64,000 bases of DNA from assembly GCA_949130485.1 (NCBI GenBank), contig OX422187.1, positions 9,140,205 through 9,204,204 of the forward strand, written 5' to 3'. This document shows, piece by piece, positions 36,604 through 49,130 of this stretch. Numbering within the stretch: position 1 is the first letter of the stretch; each line of letters opens with the position of its first letter. A model generated the notes under the pieces. That model was given only the letters and a program-made list of their open reading frames with translations. It searched no databases and had not been told where the DNA came from. A program made the position numbers and the translations under genes. The stretch comes from Agelas oroides. Taxonomy: Eukaryota; Porifera; Demospongiae; Agelasida; Agelasidae.

Positions 36604-37152
36604 TTAGAGTGAGGTAGAGACCGGTCGAGCCATTGTAGAGTGTGGTACAGTGAGGTAGAGTCGGGTCGAGGAAGGGTAGAGTGCAGCAGAGTGAGGTAGA
36701 GTGTGGTAGAGTGAGATAGAGTAGTGTAGAGAAAGGGTAAACTGTGGTAGAGTGAGGTAGAGTCGGGGTAGAGTGGGGTAGAGTGAGGTAGAGTCGGGGT
36801 AGAGTGTGGTAGAGTGAGGTAGAGTAGGGGTAGAGTGTGGTAGAGTGAGATACAGTCGGGTTGAGCCAGGGTAGAGTGTGGTAGAGTGAGGTAGAGTCGG
36901 GGTAGACTGTGGTAGAGTGAGGTAGAGATGGGTCGAGCCAGGGTAGAGTGTGGTAGAGTCAGATAGAGTCGGGTCGAGCCAGGGTAGAGTGTGAGAGAGT
37001 GAAGTAGAGTCGGGTCTAGCCAGGTTAGTGTGAGGTAGAGTCTGGTCGAGTCAGGGTAGAGTGTTGTAGAGTGAGGTAGAGTCGGGGTGGAGTGTGGTAG
37101 AGTGAGGTAGAGTCGGGGTAGAGTTTGGTAGAGTGAGGTAGAGTAGGGTCAA
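36604..37152 (+). repeat. A-block core, copy 6 of 7
   Basis: Counterpart of copy 4 at offset 9251. The A-block around it is cut short on its left: the GTCTGCTTTAGCC doublet is missing because the junction with the preceding P-block falls near 36450. Confidence 0.85.
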
Positions 37153-38453
37153 TACAGGGTAGAGTGTGGTAGGGTGAGGTAGAGTCGGGTCGAGCCAGGA
37201 TAGAGTGTAGTAGAGTGAGGTAGAGTCGGGTCGAGCTAGGGTAGAGTGTGGTAGAGTGAGGTAGAGTCGGGATAGAGTGTGGTAGAGCGAGGTAGAGTCA
37301 GGTCGAGCAAGGGTAGAGTGTGGTAGAGTGAGGTAGAGTCGCGGAAGAGTGTGGTAGAGTGAGGTAGAGTCGGGTCGAGCGAGGGTAGAGTGTTGTAGAG
37401 TGAGGTAGAGTCGGGGTGGAGTTTGGTAGAGTGAGGTAGAGTCTTGGTAGAGTGTGGAAGAGTGAGGTAGAGTCGGGTCAAGCCAGGGTAGAGTGTGGTA
37501 GGGTGAGGGAGAGTCGGGTTCAGGCAGGATAGAGTGTGGTAGAGTGAGGTAGAGTCTGGATAGACTGTGGTAGAGGGAGGTGGAGTCGGGTCAAGCCAGG
37601 TTAGAGTGTGGTAGGGTGAGGGAGAGTCGGGGTGGAATGTGGTAGAGTGAGGTAGAGTTGGGGTAGAGTGTGGTAGAGTGAGGTAGAGTAGGGGTAGAGT
37701 GTGGTAGAGTGAGGTAGAGTTTGGACGAGTCAGGGTAGAGTGTGGTAGAGTGAGGTAGAGTGAAGCTAGTGTGTGGTAAAGTGACGTAGAGTCGGGTCGA
37801 GTCAGGGTAGAGAGTGGTAGAGTGAGGTAGAGTCGGGTAGAGCAAGCGTAGAGTGTGGTAGAGTTAGGTAGAGTCGGGGTAGAGTGTGGTAGGGTGAGGT
37901 AGAGTCTGCTTTAGCCAGGGTAGAGTGTGGTAGAGTGAGGAAGTGTCATGTCGAGCCAGGGTAGAGTGTGGTAGAGTGAGGTAAAGTCGGTTCGAGACAG
38001 GGAAGAGTGTGGAAAAGTGAGGTAGAGTCGGGGTAGAGTGTGGTAGAGTGAGGTAGAGTTAGGTAGAGTCGGGGTAGAGTGTGGTAGGGTGAGGTAGAGT
38101 CTGCTTTAGCCAGGGTAGAGTGTGGTAGAGTGAGGAAGTGTCGTGTCGAGCCAGGGTAGAGTGTGGTAGAGTGAGGTAAACTCGGTTCGAGACAGGGAAG
38201 AGTGTGGAAAAGTGAGGTAGACTCGGGGTAGAGTGTGGTAGAGTGAGGTAGAGTCGAGGTAGAGTGTGGTAGAGTGAGGTAGAGTTGGGTCGAGCCAGGG
38301 TAGAGTGTGGTAGAGCGAGGTAGAGTTGGGGTAGAGTGTGGCAGAGTGTGGTAGAGTGAGGTAGAGTCGGGGTAGAGTGTGGTAGAGTGATGTAGACTCG
38401 GTGCAGAGTGTGGTAGAGAGAGGTAGAGTCGGGTCGAGCCAGGGTAGAGTGTG

Positions 38454-39002
38454 TTAGAGTGAGGTAGAGACCGGTCGAGCCATTGTAGAGTGTGGTACAG
38501 TGAGGTAGAGTCGGGTCGAGGAAGGGTAGAGTGCAGCAGAGTGAGGTAGAGTGTGGTAGAGTGAGATAGAGTAGGGTAGAGAAAGGGTAAACTGTGGTAG
38601 AGTGAGGTAGAGTCGGGGTAGAGTGGGGTAGAGTGAGGTAGAGTCGGGGTAGAGTGTGGTAGAGTGAGGTAGAGTAGGGGTAGAGTGTGGTAGAGTGAGA
38701 TACAGTCGGGTTGAGCCAGGGTAGAGTGTGGTAGAGTGAGGTAGAGTCGGGGTAGACTGTGGTAGAGTGAGGTAGAGATGGGTCGAGCCAGGGTAGAGTG
38801 TGGTAGAGTCAGATAGAGTCGGGTCGAGCCAGGGTAGAGTGTGAGAGAGTGAAGTAGAGTCGGGTCTAGCCAGGTTAGTGTGAGGTAGAGTCTGGTCGAG
38901 CCAGGGTAGAGTGTTGTAGAGTGAGGTAGAGTCGGGGTGGAGTGTGGTAGAGTGAGGTAGAGTCGGGGTAGAGTTTGGTAGAGTGAGGTAGAGTAGGGTC
39001 AA
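38454..39002 (+). repeat. A-block core, copy 7 of 7
   Basis: Counterpart of copy 5 at offset 9251, and 1850 bp after copy 6, so the doublet spacing was kept when the larger composite was duplicated. Confidence 0.85.
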
Positions 39003-42000
39003 TACAGGGTAGAGTGTGGTAGGGTGAGGTAGAGTCGGGTCGAGCCAGGATAGAGTGTAGTAGAGTGAGGTAGAGTCGGGTCGAGCTAGGGTAGAGTGTG
39101 GTAGAGTGAGGTAGAGTCGGGATAGAGTGTGGTAGAGTGAGGTAGAGTCGGGTCGAGCAAGGGTAGAGTGTGGTAGAGTGAGGTAGAGTCGCGGAAGAGT
39201 GTGGTAGAGTGAGGTAGAGTCGGGTCGAGCCAGGGTAGAGTGTTGTAGAGTGAGGTAGAGTCGGGGTGGAGTTTGGTAGAGTGAGGTAGAGTCTTGGTAG
39301 AGTGTGGAAGAGTGAGGTAGAGTCGGGTCAAGCCAGGGTAGAGTGTGGTAGGGTGAGGGAGAGTCGGGTTGAGGCAGGATAGAGTGTGGTAGAGTGAGGT
39401 AGTGTCTGGATAGACTGTGGTAGAGGGAGGTGGAGTCGGATCAAGCCAGGTTAGAGTGTGGTAGGGTGAGGGAGAGTCGGGTTGAGCCCGGATAGAGTGT
39501 GGTAGAGTGAGGTAGAGTCGGGGTGGAGTTTGGTAGAGTGAGGTAGAGTCTTGGTAGAGTGTGGTAGAGTGAGGTAGAGTCGGGTCAAGCCAGGGTAGAG
39601 TGTGGTAGGGTGAGGGAGAGTCGGGTTGAGGCAGGATAGAGTGTGGTAGAGTGAGGTAGAGTCTGGATAGAGTGTGGTAGAGGGAGGTGGAGTCGGGTCA
39701 AGCCAGGTTAGAGTGTGGTAGGGTGAGGGAGAGTCGGGTTGAGCCCGGATAGAGTGTGGTAGAGTGAGGTAGAGTCGGGGTAGAGTGTGGTAGAGTGAGA
39801 TAGAGTCAGGTCCAGCCTGGGGAGAGTGTGGTAGAGTACGGTAGAGTCGGCTCGAGACAGGATAGAGTGTGGTAGAGTGAGGTAGAGTCGGGGTGGAATG
39901 TGGTAGAGTGAGGTAGAGTTGGGGTAGAGTGTGGTAGAGTGGGGTAGAGTAGGGGTAGAGTGTGGTAGAGTGAGGTAGAGTTTGGACGAGTCAGGGTAGA
40001 GTGTGGTAGAGTGAGGTAGAGTCGGGTCAAGCCAGGGTAGAGTGTGGTAGGGTGAGGTAGAGACGGGTCGAGCGAAGGCAGAGCGTGGTAGAGTGAGGTA
40101 GAGTCGGGTCGAGCTAGGGTGGAGTGTGGTAGAGTGAGGTAGAGTCGGGATGGAGTGTGGTAGAGCGAGGTAGAGTCGGGTCAATCCAGGGTAGAGTGTG
40201 GTAGGGTGACGTAGAGTCGGGTCGAGCCAGGGTAGAGTGTGGTAGAGTCAGGTAGAGTCGGGTCGAGCTAGGATAGAGTGTAGTAGAGTAAGGTAGAGTC
40301 GGGGTAGAGTGAGGTAGAGTGAGGTAGAGTCGGGTCAATCCAGGGTAGAGTGTGGTAGGGTGACGTAGAGTCGGGTCGAGCCAGGGTAGAGTGTGGTAGA
40401 GTCAGGTAGAGTCGGGTCGAGCTAGGGTAGAGTGTAGTAGAGTGAGGTAGAGTCAGGGTAGAGTGTGGTAGAGTGAGTTAGAGTTGGGTCAATCCAGGGT
40501 AGAGTGTCGTAGGGGAGGTAGAGTCGGGTCGACCGAGGGTAGAGTGTGGTAGAGTGAGGTAGAGCCGGGTAGATCCACTATTGTAGAGTGTGGTAGAGTG
40601 AGGTACAGTCGGGTCGAGCCAGGGTAGAGAGTGATAGAGTGAGGTAGAGTAGGGTTGAGGCAGGGTAGAGTGTGGTAGAGTGAGGTAGAGTGTGGGAGAG
40701 TGAGGTAGAGTCGGGTAGAGCAACGGTAGAGTGTGGTAGAGTGACGTAGAGTCGGGCTAGAGAGTGGTAGAGTGAGGTAGAGTCGGGTCGAGCCAGGGTA
40801 GAGTGTGGTAGAGTGAGTGAGAGTCGGGGTAGAGTGTGGTAGAGAGAGGTAGAGTAGGGTTGAGCAAGGGTAGAATGTGGTAGAGTGAGTTAGAGCAGTG
40901 TCTAGCCAGGGTAGTGTGTGGTAGGGTCGGATCGAGGCAGGGTAGAGTGTTGTAGAGTGAGGTTGAGTCGGGGTGGAGTGTGGTTGAGTGAGGTAGAGTC
41001 GGGGTAGAGTGTGGTAGGGTGAGGTAGAGTCGGGTCTAGGCAGGGTAGAGTGTGGTAGAGTGAGTTAGAGTCGGGACGAGCTAGGGTAGAGGGTGGTAGA
41101 GTGAAGTAGAGTCGGGTCGAGCCAGGGTAGAGTGTGGTAGAGTGAGGTAGAGTCTGGTCGAGCCAGGGTAGAGTGTGGTAGAGTGAGGTAGAGTCGGGTC
41201 GAGACAGGGTAGAGGGTGGTAGAGTGAGGTACAGTCGGGTCAAGCCAGGATAGAGTGTGGTAGAGTGAGGTAGAGTCGGGGTAGAGTGTGGTAGAGGGAG
41301 GTATAGTCAGGGTAGAGTGTTGTAGAGTGAGGTAGAGTCGGGTCGAGCCAGGGTAGAGTGTGGTAGAGTGAGGTAGAGTCGGATTGAGCCAGGATAGAGT
41401 GTGGTAGAGTGAGGTAGAGTAGGGATAGAGTGTGGTAGAGCGAGGTAGAGTTGGGTCGAGCCATGGAAGAGTGTGGTAGAGTAGGGTAGAGTCGGGTCGA
41501 GTCAGGGTAGAGTGTGGTAGAGTGAGGTAGAGTCGGGTTGAGGTAGGGTAGAGTGTGGTAGAGTGAGGTAGAGTCGGCGTATAGTGTGGTAGAGAGAGGT
41601 AGAATAGGGTCGAGGCAGGGTAGAATGTTGTAGAGTCAGATAGAGTCGGGTCGAAACAGGGTAAAGTGTGGTATAGTGAGATAGAGTCGGGTCAAGCCAG
41701 GATAGAGTGTGGTGGAGTGAGGTAGAGTCGGGGTAGAGTGTGGTAGAGTAAGATAGTGTCGGGTCGAGCCAGGGTAGAGTGTGGTAGAGTGAGGTAGAGT
41801 CGGGTCAAGCCAGGGTAGAGTGTGGTAGGGTGAGGAAGTGTCGGGTTGGGCGAGGATAGAGTGTGGTAGAGTAAGGTAGAGTCGGGTCTAGCCAGGATAG
41901 AGTGTGGTAGAGACACGTAGAGTCAGGTGTAGCCAGGGTAGAGTGTGGTAGAGTGAGGTAGAGTCGGGGTAGAGTGTGGTAGAGGGAGGAAGAGTATGGT

Positions 42001-43276
42001 CGAGCCAGGGTAGGATGTGGTAGAGTTAGTTAGAGTGGGGTCTAGCCATGGTAGAGTGTAGTAGAGTGAGGTAGAGTCGGGTCGAGACCGGGTAGAGTGT
42101 GGAAGACTGAGGTAGAGTCGGGGTAGAGTGTGGTAGGGGAGGTAGAGTCGGGGTAGAGTGCGGTAGAGTGAGGTAGAGTCGGGTCGAGCCAGGGTAGAGT
42201 GTGGTAGAGTGAGGTAGAGTCGGGGTAGAGTGTGGTAGAGTGAGGTAGAGTCGGGTCGAGCCAGGGTAGAGTGTGGTAGAGTGAGGTAGAGTATGGGTAT
42301 AGTGTGGTAGAGAGAGGTAGAGTAGGGTCGAGCAACGGTAGAATGTGGTAGAGTGAGTTAGAGTAGTATCTAGCCAGGGTAGTGTGTGGTAGAGTCGGGT
42401 CGAGGCAGGGTAGAGTGTTGTAGAGTGAGGTTGAGTCGGGGTGGAGTGTGGTTGAGTGAGGTAGAGTCGGGGTAGAGTGTGGTAGAGTGAGGTAGAGTCG
42501 GGTCGAGCCAGGGTAGAGTGTGGTAGAGTGAGGTAGAGTAGGGGTATAGTGTGGTAGAGAGAGGTAGATTAGGGTCGAGCAAGGGTAGAATGAGGTAGAG
42601 TGAGTTAGAGTAGTATCTAGCGAGGGTAGTGTGTGGTAGAGTAGGGTCGAGGCAGGGTAGAGTGCTGCAGAGTGAGGTTGGGTCGGGGTGGAGTGTGGTT
42701 GAGTGAGGTAGAGGCGGGGTAGAGTGTGGTAGAGTGAGGTAGAGTTGGGTCAATCCAGGGTAGAGTGTGGTAGAGTGAGGTAGAGTCGCGGTAGAGTGTG
42801 GTACAGTGAGGTAGTGTCAGGTCGAGCCAGGGTAGAGTGTGGTAGAGTGAGGTTTAGCCTGGTCGAGTAAGGGTAAAGTGTGGTAGAGTGAGGTAGAGTC
42901 GAGTCGAGCTAGCTTAGAGTGTGGTAGAGTCGCTGTAGAGTGTGGTAGAGTGAGGTAGAGTCAGGTCGAGCCAGGGTAGAGTGTGGTAGAGTCGCTGTAG
43001 AGTGTGGTAGAGTGAGGTAGAGTCAGGTCGAGCCAGGGTAGAGTGTGGTAGAGTGAGGTAGAGTCGGGTCGAGACAGGGTAGAGTGTGGTAGAGTGAGGT
43101 AGAGTCGGGTCGAGCCAGGGTAGAGTGTGGTAGAGTGAGGTAGAGTCGGGGTAGAGTGTGGTAGAGTAAGATAGAGTCGGGTCGAGCCAGGGTAGAGTGT
43201 TGTAGAGTGAGGTAGAGTCGGGGTGGAGTTTGGTAGAGTGAGGTAGAGTCTTGGTAGAGTGTGGTAGAGTGAGGTA

Positions 43277-43930
43277 GAGACGGGTCAAGCCAGGGTAGAG
43301 TGCGGTAGGGTGAGGGAGAGTCGGGTTGAGCCAGGATAGAGTGTGGTAGAGTGAGGTGGAGTCGGGTCAAGCCAGGTTAGAGTGTGGTAGGGTGAGGGAG
43401 AGTCGGATTGAGCCAGGATAGAGTGTGGTAGAGTGAGGTAGAGACGGGTCAAGCCAGGGTAGAGTGCGGTAGGGTGAGGGAGAGTCGGGTTGAGCCAGGA
43501 TAGAGTGTGGTAGAGTGAGGTGGAGTCGGGTCAAGCCAGGTTAGAGTGTGGTAGGGTGAGGGAGAGTCGGATTGAGCCCGGATAGAGTGTGGTAGAGTGA
43601 GGTAGAGTCGGGGTAGAGTCGGGTCGAGCCAGGGTAGAGTGTGGTAGAGTGAGGTAGAGTCGGGGTAGAGTGTGGTAGAGTAAGATAGAGTCGGGTCGAG
43701 CCAGGGTAGAGTGTTGTAGAGTGAGGTAGAGTCGGGGTGGAGTTTGGTAGAGTGAGGTAGAGTCTTGGTAGAGTGTGGTAGAGTGAGGTAGAGACGGGTC
43801 AAGCCAGGGTAGAGTGCGGTAGGGTGAGGGAGAGTCGGGTTGAGCCAGGATAGAGTGTGGTAGAGTGAGGTGGAGTCGGGTCAAGCCAGGTTAGAGTGTG
43901 GTAGGGTGAGGGAGAGTCGGATTGAGCCCG
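43277..43930 (+). repeat. 514-bp local amplification
   Basis: The mark GAGACGGGTCAAGCC is single in the first composite (34139) but occurs at 43277, 43441 and 43791 here. The spacings are 164 (4 x 41) and 350 (4 x 41 + 6 x 31), together 514. This is a gain made after the 9251-bp duplication. Confidence 0.85.
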
Positions 43931-46040
43931 GATAGAGTGTGGTAGAGTGAGGTAGAGTCGGGGTAGAGTGTGGTAGAGTGAGGTAGAGTCAGGTCGAGCC
44001 TGGGGAGAGTGTGGTAGAGGAAGGTAGAGTCGGCTAGAGACAGGATAGAGTGTGGTAGAGTGAGGTAGAGTCGGGTCTAGCCAGGGTAGTGTGTGGTAGA
44101 GTCGGGTCGAGCCAGGGTAGAGTGTTGTAGAGTGAGGTAGAATCGGGGTGGAATGTGGTAGAGTGAGGTAGAGTTGGGGTAGAGTGTGGTAGAGTGAGGT
44201 AGAGTAGGGGTAGAGTGTGGTAGAGTGAGGTAGAGTTTGGACGAGTCAGGGTAGAGTGTGGTAGAGTGAGGTAGAGTCGGGTCAATCCAGGGTAGAGTGT
44301 GGTAGGGTGAGGTAGAGACGGGTCGAGCGAAGGCAGAGCGTGGTAGAGTGAGGTAGAGTCGGGTCGAGCTAGGGTGGAGTGTGGTAGAGTGAGGTAGAGT
44401 CGGGATGGAGTGTGGTAGAGCGAGGTAGAGTCGGGTCAATCCAGGGTAGAGTGTGGTAGGGTGACGTAGAGTCGGGTCGAGCCAGGGTAGAGTGTGATAG
44501 AGTGAGGTAGAGTCAGGCTAGAGTGTGGTAGAGTGAGGTAGAGTAGGGATAGAGTGTGGTAGAGTGAGGTAGAGTCTCGTCTAGCGAGGGTAGAGTGTGG
44601 TAGAGTGAGGTAGAGTCAGATCGAGCTAGGGTAGAGTGTGTTAGAGTGAGGTAGAGTCAGGTCGAACCAGGGTAGAGTGTGGTACAGTGAGGTAGAGTCG
44701 GGTCGAGCCACGTTAGAGTGTGGAAGAGTGAGGAAGAGTCGGGGTAGAGTGTGGTAGAGTGAGGTAGAGATGGGTCGAGCCAAGGTAGAGTGTGGTAGAG
44801 TGAGGTAGAGTCGGGTCGAGCCAGGGTAGAGTGTGGTAGAGTGAGGTAGAGTCGGGGTAGAGTGTGGTAGAGTAAGATAGAGTCGGGTCGAGCCAGGGTA
44901 GAGTGTTGTAGAGTGAGGTAGAGTCGGGGTGGAGTTTGGTAGAGTGAGGTAGAGTCTTGGTAGAGTGTGGTAGAGTGAGGTAGAGTCGGGTCAAGCCAGG
45001 GTAGAGTGTGGTCAAGCCAGGGTAGAGTGTGGTAGGGTGAGGGAGAGTCAGGTTGAGCCAGGATAGAGTGTGGTAGAGTGAGGTAGAGTCGGGTCAAGCC
45101 AGGGTAGAGTGTGGTAGGGTGAGGGAGAGTCAGGTTGAGCCAGGATAGAGTGTGGTAGAGTGAGGTAGAGTCTGGATAGAGTGTGGTAGAGTGAGGTGGA
45201 GTCGGGTCAAGCCAGGTTAGAGTGTGGTAGGGTGAGGGAGAGTCGGGTTGAGCTAGGATAGAGTGTGGTAGAGTGAGGTAGAGTCGGCGTAGAGTGTGGT
45301 AGAGTGAGGTAGAGTCAGGTCCAGCCTGGGGAGAGTGTGGTAGAGTAAGGTAGAGTCGGCTCGAGACAGGATAGAGTGTGGTAGAGTGAGGTAGAGTCGG
45401 GTCTAGCCAGGGTAGCGTGTGGTAGAGTCGGGTCGAGCCAGGGTAGAGTGTTGTAGAGTGAGGTAGAGTCGGGGTGGAATGTGGTAGAGTGAGGTAGAGT
45501 TGGGGGAGAGTGTGGTAGAGTGGGGTAGAGTGAGGTAGAGTCGGGTCAATCCAGGGTAGAGTGTGGTAGGGTGAGGTAGAGACGGGTCGAGCGAAGGCAG
45601 AGCATGGTAGAGTGAGGTAGAGTCGGGTCGAGCTAGGGTGGAGTGTGGTAGAGTGAGGTAGAGTCGGGATGGAGTGTGGTAGAGCGAGGTAGAGTCGGGT
45701 CAATCCAGGGTAGAGTGTGGTAGGGTGACGTAGAGCCGGGTCGAGCCAGGGTAGAGTGTGGTAGAGTCGGGTCGAGCTAGGGTAGAGTGTAGTAGAGTGA
45801 GGTAGAGTCAGGGTAGAGTGTGGTAGAGTGAGTTAGAGTTGGGTCAATCCAGGGTAGAGTGTCGTAGGGGAGGTAGAGTCGGGTCGACCGAGGGTAGAGT
45901 GTGGTAGAGTGAAGTAGAGCCAGGTAGATCCACTATTGTAGAGTGTGGTAGAGTGAGGTACAGTCGGGTCGAGTCAGGGTAGAGAGTGATAGAGTGAGGT
46001 AGAGTAGGGTTGAGGCAGGGTAGAGTGTGGTAGAGTGAGG

Positions 46041-49000
46041 TAGAGTGTGGGAGAGTGAGGTAGAGTCGGGTAGAGCAAGAGTAGAGTGTGGTAGAGTGAG
46101 GTAGAGTCGGGCTAGAGTGTGGTAGAGTGAGGTAGAGTCGGGTCGAGCCAGGGTATAGTGTGGTAGAGTGAGTGAGAGTCGGGGTAGAGTGTGGTAGAGA
46201 GAGGTAGAGTAGGGTCGAGCAAGGGTAGAATGTGGTAGAGTGAGTTAGAGCAGCGTCTAGCCAGGGTAGTGTGTGGTGGGGTCGGGTCGAGGCAGGGTAG
46301 AGTGTTGTAGAGTGAGGTTGAGTCGGGATGGAGTGTGGTTGAGTGAGGTAGAGTCGGGGTAGAGTGTGGTAGGGTGAGGTAGAGTCGGGTCGAGGCAGGG
46401 TAGAGTGTGGTAGAGTGAGTTAGAGTCGGGACGAGCTAGGGTAGAGTGTAGTAGAGTGAGGTAGAGTCGGTAGAGAGTGTGGTAGAGCGAGGTAGAGTCA
46501 GGTCAAGCAAGGGTAGAGTGTGGTAGAGTGAGGTAGAGTCGGGTCGAGCCAGGGTAGAGGGTGGTAGAGTGAAGTAGAGCCAGGGTAGAGTGTGGTAGAG
46601 TGAGGTAGAGTCGGGTCGAGACAGGCTAGAGTGTGGTAGAGTGAGGTACAGTCGGGTCAAGCCAGGATAGAGTGTGGTAGAGTGAGGTAGAGTCGGGGTA
46701 GAGTGTGGTAGAGGGAGGTATAGTCAGGGTAGAGTGTGGTAGAGTGAGGTAGAGTCGGGTCGAGCCAGGGTAGAGTGTGGTAGAGTGAGGTAGAGTCGGA
46801 TTGAGCCAGGATAGAGTGTGGTAGAGTGAGGTAGAGTAGGGATAGAGTGTGGTAGAGCGAGGTAGAGTCGGGTCGAGCCATGGAAGAGTGTGGTAGAGTA
46901 GGGTAGAGTCGGGTCGACTCAGGGTAGAGTGTGGTAGAGTGAGGTAGAGTCGGCGTATAGTGTGGTAGAGAGAGGTAGAATAGGGTCGAGGCAGGGTAGA
47001 ATGTTGTAGAGTGAGATAGAGTCGGGTCGAGCCATGGTAGATTGTGGTAGAGTGAGGTAGAGTCGGGTCAAGCCAGGATAGAGTGTTGTAGAGTGAGGTA
47101 GAGTCGGGGTGGAGTTTGGTAGAGTGAGGTAGATTCTTGGTAGAGTGTGGTAGAGTGAGGTAGAGTCGGGTCAAGCCAGGGTAGAGTGTGGTAGGGTGAG
47201 GGAGAGTCGGGTTGAGCCAGGATAGAGTATGGTAGAGTGAGGTAGAGTCTGGATAGAGTGTGGTAGAGTGAGGTGGAGTCGGGTCAAGCCAGGTTAGAGT
47301 GTGGTAGAGTGAGATAGAGTCGGGATGGAGTGTGGTAGAGCGAGGTAGAGTCGGGTCAATCCAGAGTAGAGTGTGGTAGGGTGACGTAGAGTCGGGTCGA
47401 GCGAGGGTAGAGTGTGGTAGAGTCAGGTAGAGTCGGGTCGAGCTAGGGTAGAGTGTGGTAGAGTGAGGTAGAGTCGGGGTAGAGTGAGGTAGAGTGAGGT
47501 AGAGTCGGGTCAATCCAGGGTAGAGTGTGGTAGGGTGACGTAGAGTCGGGTCGAGCCAGGTTAGAGTGTGGTAGAGTCAGGTAGAGTCGGGTCGAGCTAG
47601 GGTAGAGTGTAGTAGAGTGAGGTAGAGTCAGGGTAGAGTGTGGTAGAGTGAGTTAGAGTTGGGTCAATCCAGGGTAGAGTGTGGTAGAGTGAGGTAGAGC
47701 CGGGTAGATCCACTATTGTAGAGTGTGGTAGAGTGAGGTACAGTCGGGTCGAGTCAGGGTAGAGAGTGATAGAGTGAGGTAGAGTAGGGTTGAGGCAGGG
47801 TAGAGTGCGGTAGAGTGAGGTAGAGTGTGGGAGAGTGAGGTAGAGTCGGGTAGAGCAAGGGTAGAGTGTGGTAGAGTGAGGTAGAGTCGGGCTAGAGTGT
47901 GGTAGAGAGAGGTAGAGTAGGGTCGAGCAAGGGTAGAATGTGGTAGAGTGAGTTAGAGCAGTGTCTAGCCAGGGTAGTGTGTGGTAGGGTCGGGTCGAGG
48001 CAGGGTAGAGTGTTGTAGAGTGAGGTTGAGTCGGGGTGGAGTGTGGTTGAGTGAGGTAGAGTCGGGGTAGAGTGTGGTAGGGTGAGGTAGAGTCGGGTCG
48101 AGGCAGGGTAGAGAGTGGTAGAGTGAGTTAGAGTCGGGACGAGCTAGGGTAGAGTGTAGTAGAGTGAGGTAGAGTCGGGAGAGAGTGTGGTAGAGCGAGG
48201 TAGAGTAAGGTCAAGCAAGGGTAGAGTGTGGTAGAGTGAGGTAGAGTCGGGTCGAGCCAGGGTAGAGGGTGGTAGAATGAAGTAGAGTCGGGTCGAGCCA
48301 GGGTAGAGTGTGGTAGGGTGAGGGAGAGTCGGGTTGAGCCAGGATAGAGTATGGTAGAGTGAGGTAGAGTCTGGATAGAGTGTGGTAGAGTGAGGTGGAG
48401 TCAGGTCAAGCCAGGTTAGAGTGTGGTAGAGTGAGGTAGAGTCGGGATGGAGTGTGGTAGAGCGAGGTAGAGTCGGGTCAATCCAGGGTAGAGTGTGGTA
48501 GGGTGACGTAGAGTCGGGTCGAGCCAGGGTAGAGTGTGGTAGAGTCAGGTAGAGTCAGGTCGAGCTATGGTAGAATGTAGTAGAGTGAGGTAGAGTCGGG
48601 GTAGAGTGAGGTAGAGTCGGGTCAATCCAGGGTAGAGTGTGGTAGGGTGACGTAGAGTCGGGTCGAGCCAGGGTAGAGTGTGGTAGAGTCAGGTAGAGTC
48701 GGGTCGAGCAAGGGTAGAGTGGAGTAGAGTGAGGTAGAGTCAGGGTAGAGTGTGGTAGAGTGAGTTAGAGTTGGGTCAATCCAGGGTAGAGTGTCGTAGG
48801 GGAGGTAGAGTCGGGTCGACCGAGGGTAGAGTGTGGTAGAGTGAGGTAGAGCCGGGTAGATCCACTATTGTAGAGTGTGGTAGAGTGAGGTACAGTCGGG
48901 TCGAGTCAGGGTAGAGAGTGATAGAGTGAGGTAGAGTAGGGTTGAGGCAGGGTAGAGTGTGGAAGAGTGAGGTAGAGTGTGGGAGAGTGAGGTAGAGTCG

Positions 49001-49130
49001 GGTAGAGCAAGGGTAGAGTGTGGTAGAGTGAGGTAGAGTCGGGCTAGAGTGTGGTAGAGAGAGGTAGAATAGGGTCGAGGCAGGGTAGAATGTTGTAGAG
49101 TGAGATAGAGTCGGGTCGAGCTAGGGTAGA
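46041..49130 (+). repeat. Rearranged P fragments with about 1.12-kb tandem duplication
   Basis: P-type marks appear in a shuffled order. A segment around 47.2-48.3 kb recurs at 48.3-49.07 kb: GAGTATGG is 1122 bp apart and TAGATCCACTATT (47705, 48857) 1152 bp apart. The GGGTCGACCGAGGG piece is present only before the second landmark. No gene is seen. Confidence 0.7.

Larger units (their letters stand above)
1371..38300 (+). repeat. 195-bp doublet inside A-blocks (six pairs)
   Basis: The mark GTCTGCTTTAGCC occurs in pairs exactly 195 bp apart at 1371/1566, 5656/5851, 12859/13054, 26803/26998, 28653/28848 and 37904/38099. 195 equals 4 x 41 + 31. Each pair also repeats GAGGAAGTGTC and GGAAGAGTGTGGAAAAG. 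The constant spacing shows the doublet arose before the A-blocks spread. The span given covers all pairs; sequence between pairs is other satellite. Confidence 0.88.
36451..46040 (+). repeat. 9251-bp composite duplication, second copy (now about 9.57 kb)
   Basis: Relative to the first copy it lost 113 bp near 41090, gained 514 bp near 43.3-43.8 kb, lost 72 bp near 44660 and lost 10 bp near 45765, so the offset goes 9251, 9138, 9652, 9580, 9570. All four changes are sums of 10-, 31- and 41-bp units. The junction near 36450 shows GAGGCAGGG running straight into A-block sequence. Confidence 0.85.
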
